The notes beneath the pieces were generated by a model. That model was given only the letters and a program-made list of their open reading frames with translations, did no database searches and was not told the origin of the DNA. From Nocardiopsis alkaliphila YIM 80379 (lineage in GTDB: Bacteria > Actinomycetota > Actinomycetes > Streptosporangiales > Streptosporangiaceae), in assembly GCF_000341005.1 (NCBI RefSeq), contig NZ_ANBD01000039.1, forward strand, positions 54,143-118,142: 64,000 bases of DNA. The letters run 5' to 3'. Positions 1 through 7,704 of the stretch are shown in pieces (within the stretch, counting starts at the first letter, position 1; every line of letters begins with the position of its first letter). The position numbers and the translations under genes are program-made.

Positions 1-276
1 TGGATGTGGTTCGGAGGGTACGTGATTGACACGCGTTGTCCGATGCAGCGGTACCCTATGGACGCCTGTTGGGCGTGCCCGGTCCTCTCTTCCCTTCGAT
101 TCGGACGTAGAGCCGGGTGTGGTCCGTGACATCCCCCGGTCCTTCCGGATAGCCCTCGTTCCGGTCCGGGTGCGGGCGGGACCACCTCGATGGTCGGTCG
201 GTGCGCACAGGCGAATTCATAGACGCGACAGTCCGGCACATCGTGGACCGGACGATCTGAAACCTTGGAGGTGGCG
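1..276. other. Left-edge region upstream of the ABC exporter genes; no gene recognised
   Basis: No ORF here has convincing coding character. A TTGACA hexamer at 26-31 is followed 20 bases later by TACCCT (52-57), a spacer too long for a confident promoter. The stretch probably holds the 5' end of the exporter transcript, but the upstream gene lies outside the window, so operon membership cannot be judged. Confidence 0.3.
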
Positions 277-1113
277 GTGGCGTCAAGGACGCTGGCCGTC
301 TGGGAGCACCGGAAGGTCGTCGGCCTCCTGGTCCGGCGCGACCTGAAGGTCAAGTATCAGCAGTCCGTGCTGGGATACGCCTGGACGATGTTGGAACCCC
401 TCGCCCTGACGTTGGTGTACTTCTTCGTCTTCGGTCTCGTTCTCAACGCGGACCGGGGTATCCCGCCCGAGGCCAAGCCCTACGGTGGCTACACCCTCTT
501 CCTCGTCGCGGGCATCCTGCCCTGGACCACCTTCGGTGCCATCCTCAGCGAGGCGCCGCGCGCGATGATCACGCACTCGAAGTTGATCACCACCATGAAG
601 GTGCCCCGGGAGATCTTCCCGATGGCCACGGTGGGCACCAAGTTCGTGGAGTACCTGCTGACCTGGCCGGTCCTGCTGATCTTCGTGTTCGCACTGGGTG
701 GGCGCTTCACCTGGGAGGGCATCCTGGTCTGGCTGCCGCTGGCCATCGTGCTGACCTTCATGTTCGGCCTGGGTGTGACCCTGTTCCTGGCATCGGTGAA
801 CGTGTTGTTCCGTGACGTGGAACGGCTGACACGTATCCTGACCCGACTCCTGTTCTATGGTTCGGCGATCCTCTTCCCCGCATCCATGGTGTTGGACGCC
901 GAGCGTGTCCCCGACTGGGCCAAGACGATCTACGAGCTCAACCCGTTGATGGGTATCTTCCAGATGCACCGTACGGTGTGGTTCGCCGGGTTCGAGCAAC
1001 TAACGCCGAGTACGCTCGCGTTGACCTCCGCGGTGGTCGGTTCGATCCTGATGCTGGTGATCGGGTATTGGACGTTCCGCCGTCTGGAGACGTCCGTTCT
1101 GAAGGAGTTGTGA
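277..1113 (+). CDS. ABC-2 type polysaccharide/teichoic acid exporter, permease subunit (TagG/Wzm-like)
   Basis: Integral membrane subunit predicted to flip or export a lipid-linked cell-surface polymer together with the ATPase encoded next. About 278 residues with roughly six hydrophobic segments. The N-terminal stretch LVRRDLKVKYQQSVLGYAW is the usual entry signature of O-antigen/teichoic acid exporter permeases. I chose GTG at 277 because GGAGG at 267-271 sits five bases upstream; TTG at 265 and GTG at 271 are in frame but overlap that ribosome binding site. The stop overlaps the ATPase start (TGATG at 1111-1115), so the two are translationally coupled. The family is secure; the exported polymer is inferred from the neighbours. 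Confidence 0.87.
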   Translation: MASRTLAVWEHRKVVGLLVRRDLKVKYQQSVLGYAWTMLEPLALTLVYFFVFGLVLNADRGIPPEAKPYGGYTLFLVAGILPWTTFGAILSEAPRAMITHSKLITTMKVPREIFPMATVGTKFVEYLLTWPVLLIFVFALGGRFTWEGILVWLPLAIVLTFMFGLGVTLFLASVNVLFRDVERLTRILTRLLFYGSAILFPASMVLDAERVPDWAKTIYELNPLMGIFQMHRTVWFAGFEQLTPSTLALTSAVVGSILMLVIGYWTFRRLETSVLKEL

Positions 1114-2036
1114 TGGCGTCCACCTACGAGGCCGCGGTCGCCGGCGGTCCGGTCATCGAGGCCAAGGGCCTCGGCGTGAAGTTCGCGGTGAACCGTCGGC
1201 GTAAGCGCAGCCTGCGTGAGATGTTCATCCACGGCAAGAAACGCGACCCCAACGCGGCGGGTAACGAGTTCTGGCCGCTGCGCGACGTCTCCTTCGAGGT
1301 CGCCAAGGGCGACTGCGTGGGCATCGTCGGCAAGAACGGCACCGGTAAGTCCACCCTGCTGAAGCTGATCGCCGGAGTGCTCATCCCGGACGAAGGCAAG
1401 GTGAGCGTGCACGGCAAGGTGGCGCCGCTGCTGGAGTTGCGGGCCGGCTTCAACGACAACCTGACCGGACGCGAGAACGTGTACCTGGTGGGTTCGCTCC
1501 ACGGCATGACCGAGAAGGACATCGACGAACGCTTCGATGAGATCATCGACTTCGCGGAGATCGAACCGAAGTTCGTCGACACCCCGATCCGGCACTACTC
1601 CAGCGGTATGAAGGTACGTCTGGGGTTCGCGCTCATCTCCCAACTGGAGCACCCGATCATGCTGGTCGACGAGGTGCTGGCGGTGGGTGACAAGGCCTTC
1701 AAGCGCAAGAGCTATGAGGCCATCGAGCGAATGCTCGCCAACGAGCGCACCATGGTCCTGGTCTCGCACAATGAGGGCGACCTGCGTCGTTTCTGTAACC
1801 GCGGCCTGTACGTCAAGAACGGTTCGCTCGCACTGGACAGCGACATCGACTCCGCTCTGGCCGCGTACAACGCGGACACCAAGGCGGAGATCGCGGAGCG
1901 CAAGAAGAAGGAAGCGGCCAAAAAGAAGCGTGCCGAGGGAGCGGCGAAGAAGGACGAATCCGCCGAGGACGGTTCTACGCGGGCCGAGGCGCCGAAGAAG
2001 AAGGACGAGGGCAAGGACGGCGGTCAGGCCGCCTGA
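1113..2036 (+). CDS. ABC exporter ATP-binding subunit (TagH/Wzt-like)
   Basis: ATPase partner of the upstream permease, 307 residues. Visible motifs are Walker A GKNGTGKST (about 73-81), the ABC signature YSSGM (162-166) and Walker B IMLVDE (182-187), followed by a switch His in VLVSHNEGDL. The YSSGM form of the signature is typical of polysaccharide/teichoic acid exporters. The last 45 residues are a Lys/Glu/Ala-rich, probably disordered tail with no Wzt carbohydrate-binding domain, so substrate recognition by a tail domain of that type is not expected. The ATG at 1113 overlaps the permease stop. Confidence 0.9.
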   Translation: MASTYEAAVAGGPVIEAKGLGVKFAVNRRRKRSLREMFIHGKKRDPNAAGNEFWPLRDVSFEVAKGDCVGIVGKNGTGKSTLLKLIAGVLIPDEGKVSVHGKVAPLLELRAGFNDNLTGRENVYLVGSLHGMTEKDIDERFDEIIDFAEIEPKFVDTPIRHYSSGMKVRLGFALISQLEHPIMLVDEVLAVGDKAFKRKSYEAIERMLANERTMVLVSHNEGDLRRFCNRGLYVKNGSLALDSDIDSALAAYNADTKAEIAERKKKEAAKKKRAEGAAKKDESAEDGSTRAEAPKKKDEGKDGGQAA

Positions 2037-2230
2037 TCCGTCCCGTCGGTCCACCGTGAGAGCGCGCCCCGGAGGGTTCCGGCAGGTGCGCTCCTCCCTT
2101 GTCCAGCCTGTCCGAAACACCACCCGAGCACACCGAAAGCGTGTATCGGTGTGCTTGGGTGTGTCGGTGATGGATTGCGCACAAAGGGTGAGTGACCGTG
2201 ACTCTCAGTTGCGATCTGGAGGGTGCGGAC

Positions 2231-2977
2231 ATGACCAACGGAACCGTGGCGCGGGCGACCGCGCGGATGCTCGAACGCAGATACGTCACCCGTTCGGGGG
2301 TGACCCGTATCAGCATCCTGATCGCCGCAGCCGCGGCCGTCTGGTTCAGTCGGGCCGACCTCGCCGGAGCGGTCCTCGGATCGCTCCTGCTCGGTCTGGT
2401 CCTGTATTGCGACGTGGTCCGTTCCCATATGCGAGTCCATCGATTGGACGCCCTCACCCTGTGGACCGTGTCCATGGCCGTCCAGCTCAGGGAATACGTG
2501 GTCTACGTCGGCCTCGTCTTCGGCGCGGCCGCCGCGGGGCACGCCGGTGCCTGGGGGTGGGCCTCGGGGGCGTTGATCGCCCTGGCCCTGCGTGACGCGC
2601 TCCTGGTGGCGCGTTCGTCTCCCCCGGCGCGGTCCCCGGTGCGGCCGTTCCCTTTGCCTCTTCAACGGCGCTCTGGGGAGTCCATGGAGACGAGGGTTCC
2701 TCGGTCGCGGGCCGGTGATGGGGGTGGCCCGAAGACGAAGACCGCCTCACTGAGGACCGAGGCGCCCGGTGTCGTCCACCGCCGGATCGACACCTCGGGA
2801 CCCGCCCGATCGGTTCGACGGATGTTGACCTTCGGCCAACCCATCCGCTTCCTGGTGATCGCGGTGACGACCATGGTCTGGGACGCCAGGCTCGCCTTCG
2901 TCGGTCTCATCGTCGGTTGTGTGCTGGCGATCACCCACGAGCTCGCCGACCCCGCCTCCCAAGGGGAGGGCCGGTGA
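2231..2977 (+). CDS. Multi-pass membrane protein of the glycerol-phosphate island, function unknown
   Basis: About 248 residues. Hydrophobic segments lie near residues 25-65, 75-125 and close to the C terminus, with a long polar, Arg/Pro-rich loop between. No CDP-alcohol transferase DxxDG motif is present. ATG at 2231 has GGAGGG (2218-2223) seven bases upstream, which decides the start over 2192. The stop overlaps the next start (GTGA at 2974-2977). Its place between the exporter and the nucleotidyltransferase suggests a membrane accessory of the same pathway. It may form a pair with the DUF5941-like protein that follows. No function can be assigned from sequence alone. Confidence 0.65.
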   Translation: MTNGTVARATARMLERRYVTRSGVTRISILIAAAAAVWFSRADLAGAVLGSLLLGLVLYCDVVRSHMRVHRLDALTLWTVSMAVQLREYVVYVGLVFGAAAAGHAGAWGWASGALIALALRDALLVARSSPPARSPVRPFPLPLQRRSGESMETRVPRSRAGDGGGPKTKTASLRTEAPGVVHRRIDTSGPARSVRRMLTFGQPIRFLVIAVTTMVWDARLAFVGLIVGCVLAITHELADPASQGEGR

Positions 2978-3705
2978 GCGAGGAATCGGCCCGGGTGCGT
3001 GAGTCCCTCGAGGGTGACGGACTCGCCCCGATCGTCACCGATCTGCGCTTTCTTCGTGATGACGGTCACGTGTCCACGTTTTTGGGCAGGGTCGCTCCCG
3101 GCGTCGCACCACCGTTGTCCACGGCATTGGTCGGAGCCCTCGTCGTGGTGGTGCTGCTGGCGGCGGGGGAGGGGCGGTTGGCAGGTATTACCCTATTCGC
3201 ACCGGTCACTGCCCTGCTACTGTCCGGTCTGGCCTCGGGCGGCCCCCATGATGGGAGGTTCGATCACTTCGTAGCCCCCGTCCTGCGTGCCATGGAGTAC
3301 GGCTACCTGGCGGTCCTGGGGTTCGCCTCTGGCGTACCCGGTCCCCTGGTGTTCGTAGTCTTGGTGACGATCGTCTGCCACCATCACGATGACGTCACCC
3401 GGCCCGCGGTCGGTGTGAAGCGACCGGACTGGTCGCGACGTGCCGCGCTCGGATGGGACGGCCGCATGCTCGTCATCGCGGCCGGGGGTGCGATGTCCGC
3501 CCTCACCGCCGCCTACGGCATACTCGCCGGATACCTTGTAGTCCTGCTGGTGCGCGAGGCGACGCGCACCTGGTGCGCCACCCCGGTGGCGGACGTGCGC
3601 GCCGGTCCCGCCCAGACCCACGGCGGGAAAGGGCAGGGAGATCATCCGATCACCCGCGACGGAGACGGGGGCCGACCGGCCACCGGAACGAACGGGGAGG
3701 CGTGA
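2974..3705 (+). CDS. DUF5941-like membrane protein
   Basis: About 243 residues. A polar N-terminal segment is followed by several hydrophobic helices and a disordered Gly/Thr-rich tail. Between helices it carries an HHHDD...TRP stretch and GWDGR, reminiscent of the DUF5941 membrane domain found beside nucleotidyltransferase and CDP-alcohol transferase genes in actinobacteria; this match is from memory. GTG at 2974 overlaps the previous stop by four bases and has an AAGGGGAGG-type ribosome binding site just upstream (about 2961-2969). The stop lies 33 bases before the nucleotidyltransferase, next to a hairpin that can mask that gene's ribosome binding site. Confidence 0.6.
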   Translation: MSEESARVRESLEGDGLAPIVTDLRFLRDDGHVSTFLGRVAPGVAPPLSTALVGALVVVVLLAAGEGRLAGITLFAPVTALLLSGLASGGPHDGRFDHFVAPVLRAMEYGYLAVLGFASGVPGPLVFVVLVTIVCHHHDDVTRPAVGVKRPDWSRRAALGWDGRMLVIAAGGAMSALTAAYGILAGYLVVLLVREATRTWCATPVADVRAGPAQTHGGKGQGDHPITRDGDGGRPATGTNGEA

Positions 3706-3708
3706 AAG

Positions 3709-3727
3709 CCTCCTCGACCTAAGGAGG
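3709..3727 (+). promoter_or_regulatory. Hairpin masking the ribosome binding site of the nucleotidyltransferase gene
   Basis: CCTCCT (3709-3714) can pair with AGGAGG (3722-3727) across a seven-base loop. AGGAGG is the ribosome binding site of the ATG at 3739. The upstream stop codon ends at 3705, so ribosomes finishing that gene would cover the left arm and free the site. This fits translational coupling; it has not been tested. Confidence 0.45.
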
Positions 3728-3738
3728 AACTCACCCTC

Positions 3739-4470
3739 ATGCTCGGAATGGTTCTCGCCGCAGGCGCGGGGCGCCGTCTGCGCCCCTACACCGACACCCT
3801 GCCCAAGGCCTTGGTGCCCGTCGACGGCGAGACGACCATCATGGACATCTCGCTGCGCAACCTGGCCGCCGCGGGGCTCACCGACGTCGTCGTCGTGGTC
3901 GGCTATCGGGCCGAGGCAGTGGAGGAGCGCAAGGCCGCGCTGGAGGAACGCCATGGCGTCAAGCTGACCCTCAGCTACAACGACAAGGCGGAGGAGTGGA
4001 ACAACGCCTACTCCCTGTGGACCGCGCGTGAGTTCTTCTCCGAAGGCGTCCTCCTGGTCAACGGCGACACCGTGCATCCGGTGAGCATCGAGGAAACGCT
4101 ACTCGCCGCACGGGGGCCGGAACTCCTCCTCGCGGTGGACGACGTGAAAACCCTCGCCGACGAAGAAATGAAGGTGACCCTGGACGAGGACGGTCACCTC
4201 CAGAACATCACCAAGCTGATGGACCCCGCCACCGCCGCGGGTGAGTACATCGGGGCCACCCTCATCGAGGGTTCGCTCGACGCCCGCCTGGCCGACGCCT
4301 TGAAGGCCACCTGGGAGCGCGACCCCCAGCTCTACTACGAGGACGGCTACCAGGAACTGGTCCGTCGCGGCGAGAAGATCGCGGTCGCCCCCATCGGCAA
4401 GGTGGACTGGGTCGAGGTCGACGACCACGACGACCTGGCCAAGGCGAGGGAGATCGCGTGCCGCTACTAG
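3739..4470 (+). CDS. LicC-like sugar/alcohol-phosphate nucleotidyltransferase
   Basis: Cytoplasmic enzyme predicted to activate a phosphorylated alcohol with an NTP, 243 residues. The N terminus LAAGAGRRLRPYTDTLPKAL (6-25) is the nucleotide-binding signature of the RmlA/GlmU fold. NGD at 108-110 supplies the metal-binding Asp, and NNAYSLWTAR (88-97) resembles the NNIYSL segment of LicC phosphocholine cytidylyltransferases. No acyltransferase or left-handed-helix domain follows, so it is not GlmU. Next to a glycerol-1-phosphate dehydrogenase-family gene and a CDP-alcohol transferase, CTP-dependent activation of a glycerol phosphate is the best inference. Its last 13 bases overlap the next gene. 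Confidence 0.8.
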   Translation: MLGMVLAAGAGRRLRPYTDTLPKALVPVDGETTIMDISLRNLAAAGLTDVVVVVGYRAEAVEERKAALEERHGVKLTLSYNDKAEEWNNAYSLWTAREFFSEGVLLVNGDTVHPVSIEETLLAARGPELLLAVDDVKTLADEEMKVTLDEDGHLQNITKLMDPATAAGEYIGATLIEGSLDARLADALKATWERDPQLYYEDGYQELVRRGEKIAVAPIGKVDWVEVDDHDDLAKAREIACRY

Positions 4471-5525
4471 CTCGTATGCTCCCCTCCCCCCTGGCGATCG
4501 ACGTGAGGCGGGGAGCCGTCGCCTCCCTCGGGACGCTGTTGGCCGACCGCCGCATCGCCACCGAGGGGCGTATCGCCGTGGCGGTGGGGCCGGGACAGGG
4601 CGCCCAGATCGCCGCCGCCCTGGACCTGCCCCAATGCGAGGTCTTCCAGGTCGAGGAGGGCACCGTCGACGCGGCGACCGAACTGGGTCAGAAGCTGCGG
4701 GCGGGCGCCTACGAGGCCGTGGCCGGCATCGGTGGCGGCAAGACCATCGACGTCACCAAGTTCGCCGCGACCATGGCGGGCATTCCGATGGTGGCGGTGG
4801 CCACCAACCTGGCCCACGACGGCATCGCCTCCCCGGTCAGCTCCCTGGAGCATGAGGGCGGCAAACCGTCCATCGGGGTGACCATGCCCATCGCGGTGGT
4901 CATCGACGTGGACTACGTCCACGCGGCGCCCCCGCACCTGGTCCGATCGGGCATCGGCGACGTGGTCAGCAACATCTCCGCGATCGAGGACTGGGAGCTC
5001 GCCGGAAGGGTGAAGGACGAGCCGATCGACAGCATGGCGGTCACCTTCGCTCGTGTGGCGGCGGAGGCGGTCCTGCACCGTCCCGACTCCATCGAGTCCG
5101 ACGGGTTCCTCAAGGTCTTGGCCGAGGGCCTGGTGTTGTCCGGAATGGCCATGGTGGTCGCCGGTACCAGCCGTCCGGCCAGTGGTGCCTGCCACGAGAT
5201 CCTGCACGCGATCACCCAGCTCTACCCGGGCAAGGGCAACCACGGAGAACTCGCCGGTCTGGGGACGCTCTTCGCCTCCTACCTTCGGGTCGAGCACCTG
5301 GACTGGCCGGCCGAGCGGTTGGACGAAATCCGTTCCTGTCTGCTCCGTCACCGCTTGCCCATCGTCCCCTCCGACGTCGGCCTCACCGAGGCCGAGTTCG
5401 CGCGGGCGGTGGAGCACGCCCCGGACACCCGTCCGGGAAGGTTCACGATTCTCGAACATCTGAACCTGACCAGGGATGAAATCGGGCGGAGCGTCGCTGA
5501 CTATGTCGAAGCCGTCGGTCGCTGA
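4458..5525 (+). CDS. sn-glycerol-1-phosphate dehydrogenase-family protein (EgsA/AraM-like)
   Basis: Predicted NAD(P)H-dependent reduction of dihydroxyacetone phosphate to sn-glycerol-1-phosphate, 355 residues. Diagnostic motifs are GGGK (92-95) for the dinucleotide, AHDGIASP (119-126) as in archaeal G1PDH and Bacillus AraM, GIGD (165-168), SRPASGACH (238-246) and NHGE (261-264). D168, H246 and H262 match the metal ligands of the family, so the enzyme looks intact. GTG at 4458 lies inside the end of the nucleotidyltransferase gene (13-base overlap) and follows GAGGGAG, implying coupled translation. Other iron-containing alcohol dehydrogenase activities remain possible, but the HDGIASP motif favours G1P chemistry. 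The AraM product in Bacillus feeds a G1P-based phospholipid. Confidence 0.82.
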   Translation: MPLLARMLPSPLAIDVRRGAVASLGTLLADRRIATEGRIAVAVGPGQGAQIAAALDLPQCEVFQVEEGTVDAATELGQKLRAGAYEAVAGIGGGKTIDVTKFAATMAGIPMVAVATNLAHDGIASPVSSLEHEGGKPSIGVTMPIAVVIDVDYVHAAPPHLVRSGIGDVVSNISAIEDWELAGRVKDEPIDSMAVTFARVAAEAVLHRPDSIESDGFLKVLAEGLVLSGMAMVVAGTSRPASGACHEILHAITQLYPGKGNHGELAGLGTLFASYLRVEHLDWPAERLDEIRSCLLRHRLPIVPSDVGLTEAEFARAVEHAPDTRPGRFTILEHLNLTRDEIGRSVADYVEAVGR

Positions 5526-6273
5526 GGTCCGCGCGGGAGGCCAACCCGCGGGGATCAAGGAGCGTGTCAACGAGGAGCACTGGGCCGGGCGTCTCTACAT
5601 GAGGGACATCTCCCCGTACCTGACCACGCTCTTCGTGCGCTTGCGAGTACCCCCGAACCCCATCACCTACCTGATGATGGTGTTCGGGGTGCTCGCCGGT
5701 GTCGTGGTCGCCTTCGGTGGATTGTGGTCGGCCATCCTGGCCGCCGTGCTGGTACAGATCTACCTGCTGTTGGACTGTTCCGACGGTGAGGTGGCCCGCT
5801 ACACGGGTCGCACCAGTGTGGCCGGGATCTACCTGGACCGGATCGGCCACTACGTGTCCGAGGTCGCCCTCCTCATCGGCCTGGGTCTTCGTGCCCAAGA
5901 TGGGTTCGAGCCGGGCGGTTGGGTCGTCCTCGGTATGACGGCGGCGCTCGGCGTCGTGCTGATCAAGGCCGAGACCGACAACGTGGTGGTGGCTCGGGCC
6001 AAGGCCGGACTACCGGAGAAGATCTCCGAGGAGGCCATGCGGCCGAAGTCCTCGGGTCTGAGTCTGGCCCGACGGCTGGCCTCGGCCCTGAAGGTCCACC
6101 GTCTGATTCAGGCGGTGGAGCTGTCCCTGATCGTGGTGGTGGCGGCCGTGGCCGACCTCTTCCTCGGGGACCTGATGGCCACTCGGATCCTCGTCGTGGC
6201 GTGTGCCGCGGTGGCGGTGCTGATGAGCTTCGCCCACTTCGTGAGCGTGCTCGCCTCACGGCGCTTGGAGTAA
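5503..6273 (+). CDS. CDP-alcohol phosphatidyltransferase-family membrane enzyme
   Basis: Predicted to transfer a phospho-alcohol between a CDP-activated donor and an acceptor at the membrane, 256 residues with about five or six hydrophobic helices. The CDP-alcohol transferase motif is at residues 91-116: D91, D94, G95, A98, R99, G108 and D112. The last Asp, normally the catalytic base, is His116. ATG at 5503 follows GGCGGAG; an ATG at 5476 is in frame but would overlap the dehydrogenase more deeply. It is the last gene before the strong terminator at 6299. Donor and acceptor are unknown; CDP-glycerol made by the two preceding enzymes is the natural guess. Confidence 0.8.
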   Translation: MSKPSVAEVRAGGQPAGIKERVNEEHWAGRLYMRDISPYLTTLFVRLRVPPNPITYLMMVFGVLAGVVVAFGGLWSAILAAVLVQIYLLLDCSDGEVARYTGRTSVAGIYLDRIGHYVSEVALLIGLGLRAQDGFEPGGWVVLGMTAALGVVLIKAETDNVVVARAKAGLPEKISEEAMRPKSSGLSLARRLASALKVHRLIQAVELSLIVVVAAVADLFLGDLMATRILVVACAAVAVLMSFAHFVSVLASRRLE

Positions 6274-6298
6274 CGCGTCGATGACGTTATGACGTCAC

Positions 6299-6348
6299 TA
6301 CGGAGCCGTGGACCGAACTCCCTCCACGGCTCCGTACACTTCGTTTTT
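6299..6348 (+). terminator. Intrinsic terminator of the glycerol-phosphate island
   Basis: A perfect 14-bp stem (6299-6312 with 6323-6336) and a ten-base loop are followed by a T run at 6344-6348. It lies 26 bases after the CDP-alcohol transferase stop, so the plus-strand block probably ends here. Confidence 0.85.
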
Positions 6349-6430
6349 ATTCTGTCGTTAGTCTGTTCCTGCGAGCGTTGACATGTGTCCACCTGTCAGT
6401 CGCACGTAGTCCACTGAACGGTTCGCATCC

Positions 6431-7405
6431 ATGGCCACACCAGTGACCCCTCCCGCGCAGGACCCCGGTCGGTCCGCCGACTTCGACGTGTCCGGGGCGA
6501 GGGAGCCCAGAGCGGAGCAACGGAGCGGTTCCCAGGTGCCCGGTAAACCCACCCTCTCCTGTGTCCTTTTGACGATGGGTACTCGACCGGCCGAGCTGCG
6601 ACGAGCGATCACCAGTGTGTTCGAGCAGGAGGGCGCGGACGTCGAGGTCGTCGTCGTCGGCAACGGCGCGAAGCTGCCGGAGCTGCCGGAGGACGTCGTC
6701 ACGGTGAACCTGCCGGAGAACCTGGGCATTCCCGAAGGCCGTAACCACGGTGTGCGCGCGTCCAAGGGCGACGTGATCCTCTTCCTGGACGATGACGGCT
6801 GGTACCGCTCCATGGACCTGGCCCGGCACGTGCGCGATCGGTTCTGGTCGGATCCCACCCTGGGCGCGCTCTCGTTCCGAATCGCCGACCCCGACGGTGG
6901 CCCCGACCAGCGTAGGCACGTGCCCCGGCTTCGGGTGGGAGACTCCCGTAGGTCCAGCGTGGTCACCACCTTCCTGGGTGGTGCGTGTGCCATCCGTCGG
7001 ACCGCCTTCGACGAGGGTGGGGGCCTTCCGGGGGAATTCTTCTATGCCCATGAGGAGACGGACCTGGCCTGGCGGATCATGGACGCCGGGTACAGCATCG
7101 AGTACGACGCCGAGGCCGTCATGTACCACCCGGCGGTGGCACCGACCCGGCACGAGAACTTCTATCGGCTCAACGCCCGCAACCGGGTGTGGCTGGCTCG
7201 CCGTAACCTGCCTTGGCCGTTGGCCTTCGCCTACCTGGGCACCTGGGTCGGACTCACCCTGCTTCGTGAGCGGGACAAGGATTCGCTCAAGGCGTGGTTC
7301 GGCGGTTTCCGGGAGGGCTGGCGTGAGGACGCCGGTCCTCGCACCCCGATCGGTTGGCGCACCGCCTGGCGGATGACCCGGGCGGGTCGCCCGCCGATCA
7401 TCTGA
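6431..7405 (+). CDS. Family 2 glycosyltransferase
   Basis: GT-A fold glycosyltransferase, 324 residues, predicted to add a sugar from a nucleotide donor at the cytoplasmic membrane face. After a roughly 40-residue polar N terminus, the Rossmann-like entry SCVLLTMGTRP is followed by the metal-binding DDD (120-122) of ILFLDDDGW. FFYAHEETDLAWR supplies the catalytic acidic region and resembles rhamnosyl/galactofuranosyl transferases of actinobacterial wall glycans. One hydrophobic stretch near residue 270 may anchor it. It lies after the terminator at 6299, so it likely has its own promoter. The exact sugar cannot be told. Confidence 0.82.
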   Translation: MATPVTPPAQDPGRSADFDVSGAREPRAEQRSGSQVPGKPTLSCVLLTMGTRPAELRRAITSVFEQEGADVEVVVVGNGAKLPELPEDVVTVNLPENLGIPEGRNHGVRASKGDVILFLDDDGWYRSMDLARHVRDRFWSDPTLGALSFRIADPDGGPDQRRHVPRLRVGDSRRSSVVTTFLGGACAIRRTAFDEGGGLPGEFFYAHEETDLAWRIMDAGYSIEYDAEAVMYHPAVAPTRHENFYRLNARNRVWLARRNLPWPLAFAYLGTWVGLTLLRERDKDSLKAWFGGFREGWREDAGPRTPIGWRTAWRMTRAGRPPII

Positions 7406-7654
7406 ACCCGACGTTCCCGTTCCCTTCGGCCCGTGGCTCCCCGCGGGCGCTCGAGAAGATCCTTGGCGTGGTTCGCTCCGGACAGGGGAGGACTCAGCGG
7501 CCCTGAACCGTTCCTCCTCGTGGGGCGACACGTTCGGTGGTACTTCTTTTCGCGCTCGACGCGCCGCCTTCTGTCCCGTGCGCCCTCGAACATCGGTTTC
7601 GAATCCTTGTCAGGGGTGTGGTCGGACCACGCGGCGCCCCGGACCGCGCAGCGC

Positions 7655-7690
7655 GAAGGGGGCGGGTGCCGTACGGCACCCGCCCCCTTC
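7655..7690 (-). terminator. Perfect 36-base palindromic terminator of the nitroreductase gene
   Basis: Positions 7655-7690 form a perfect palindrome (18-bp arms with effectively no loop, rich in G and C), 14 bases past the nitroreductase stop on the minus strand. There is no T run, as is common for actinobacterial terminators. The preceding stretch from 7406 holds nothing else that I can recognise. Confidence 0.75.
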
Positions 7691-7704
7691 GAGACCGTCC
7701 GGGA

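Noticed and set aside
26..57. TTGACA ... TACCCT as promoter of the exporter genes
   Set aside because: Spacer of 20 bases is too long, and the upstream context is cut off by the window edge.
283..999. Long antisense ORFs (for example 238 codons on the minus strand here, and similar ones under typA and the helicases)
   Set aside because: High-GC codon bias keeps the opposite frames open. They have Gln/His/Gly-rich nonsense composition, no ribosome binding sites, and overlap genes with clear motifs.
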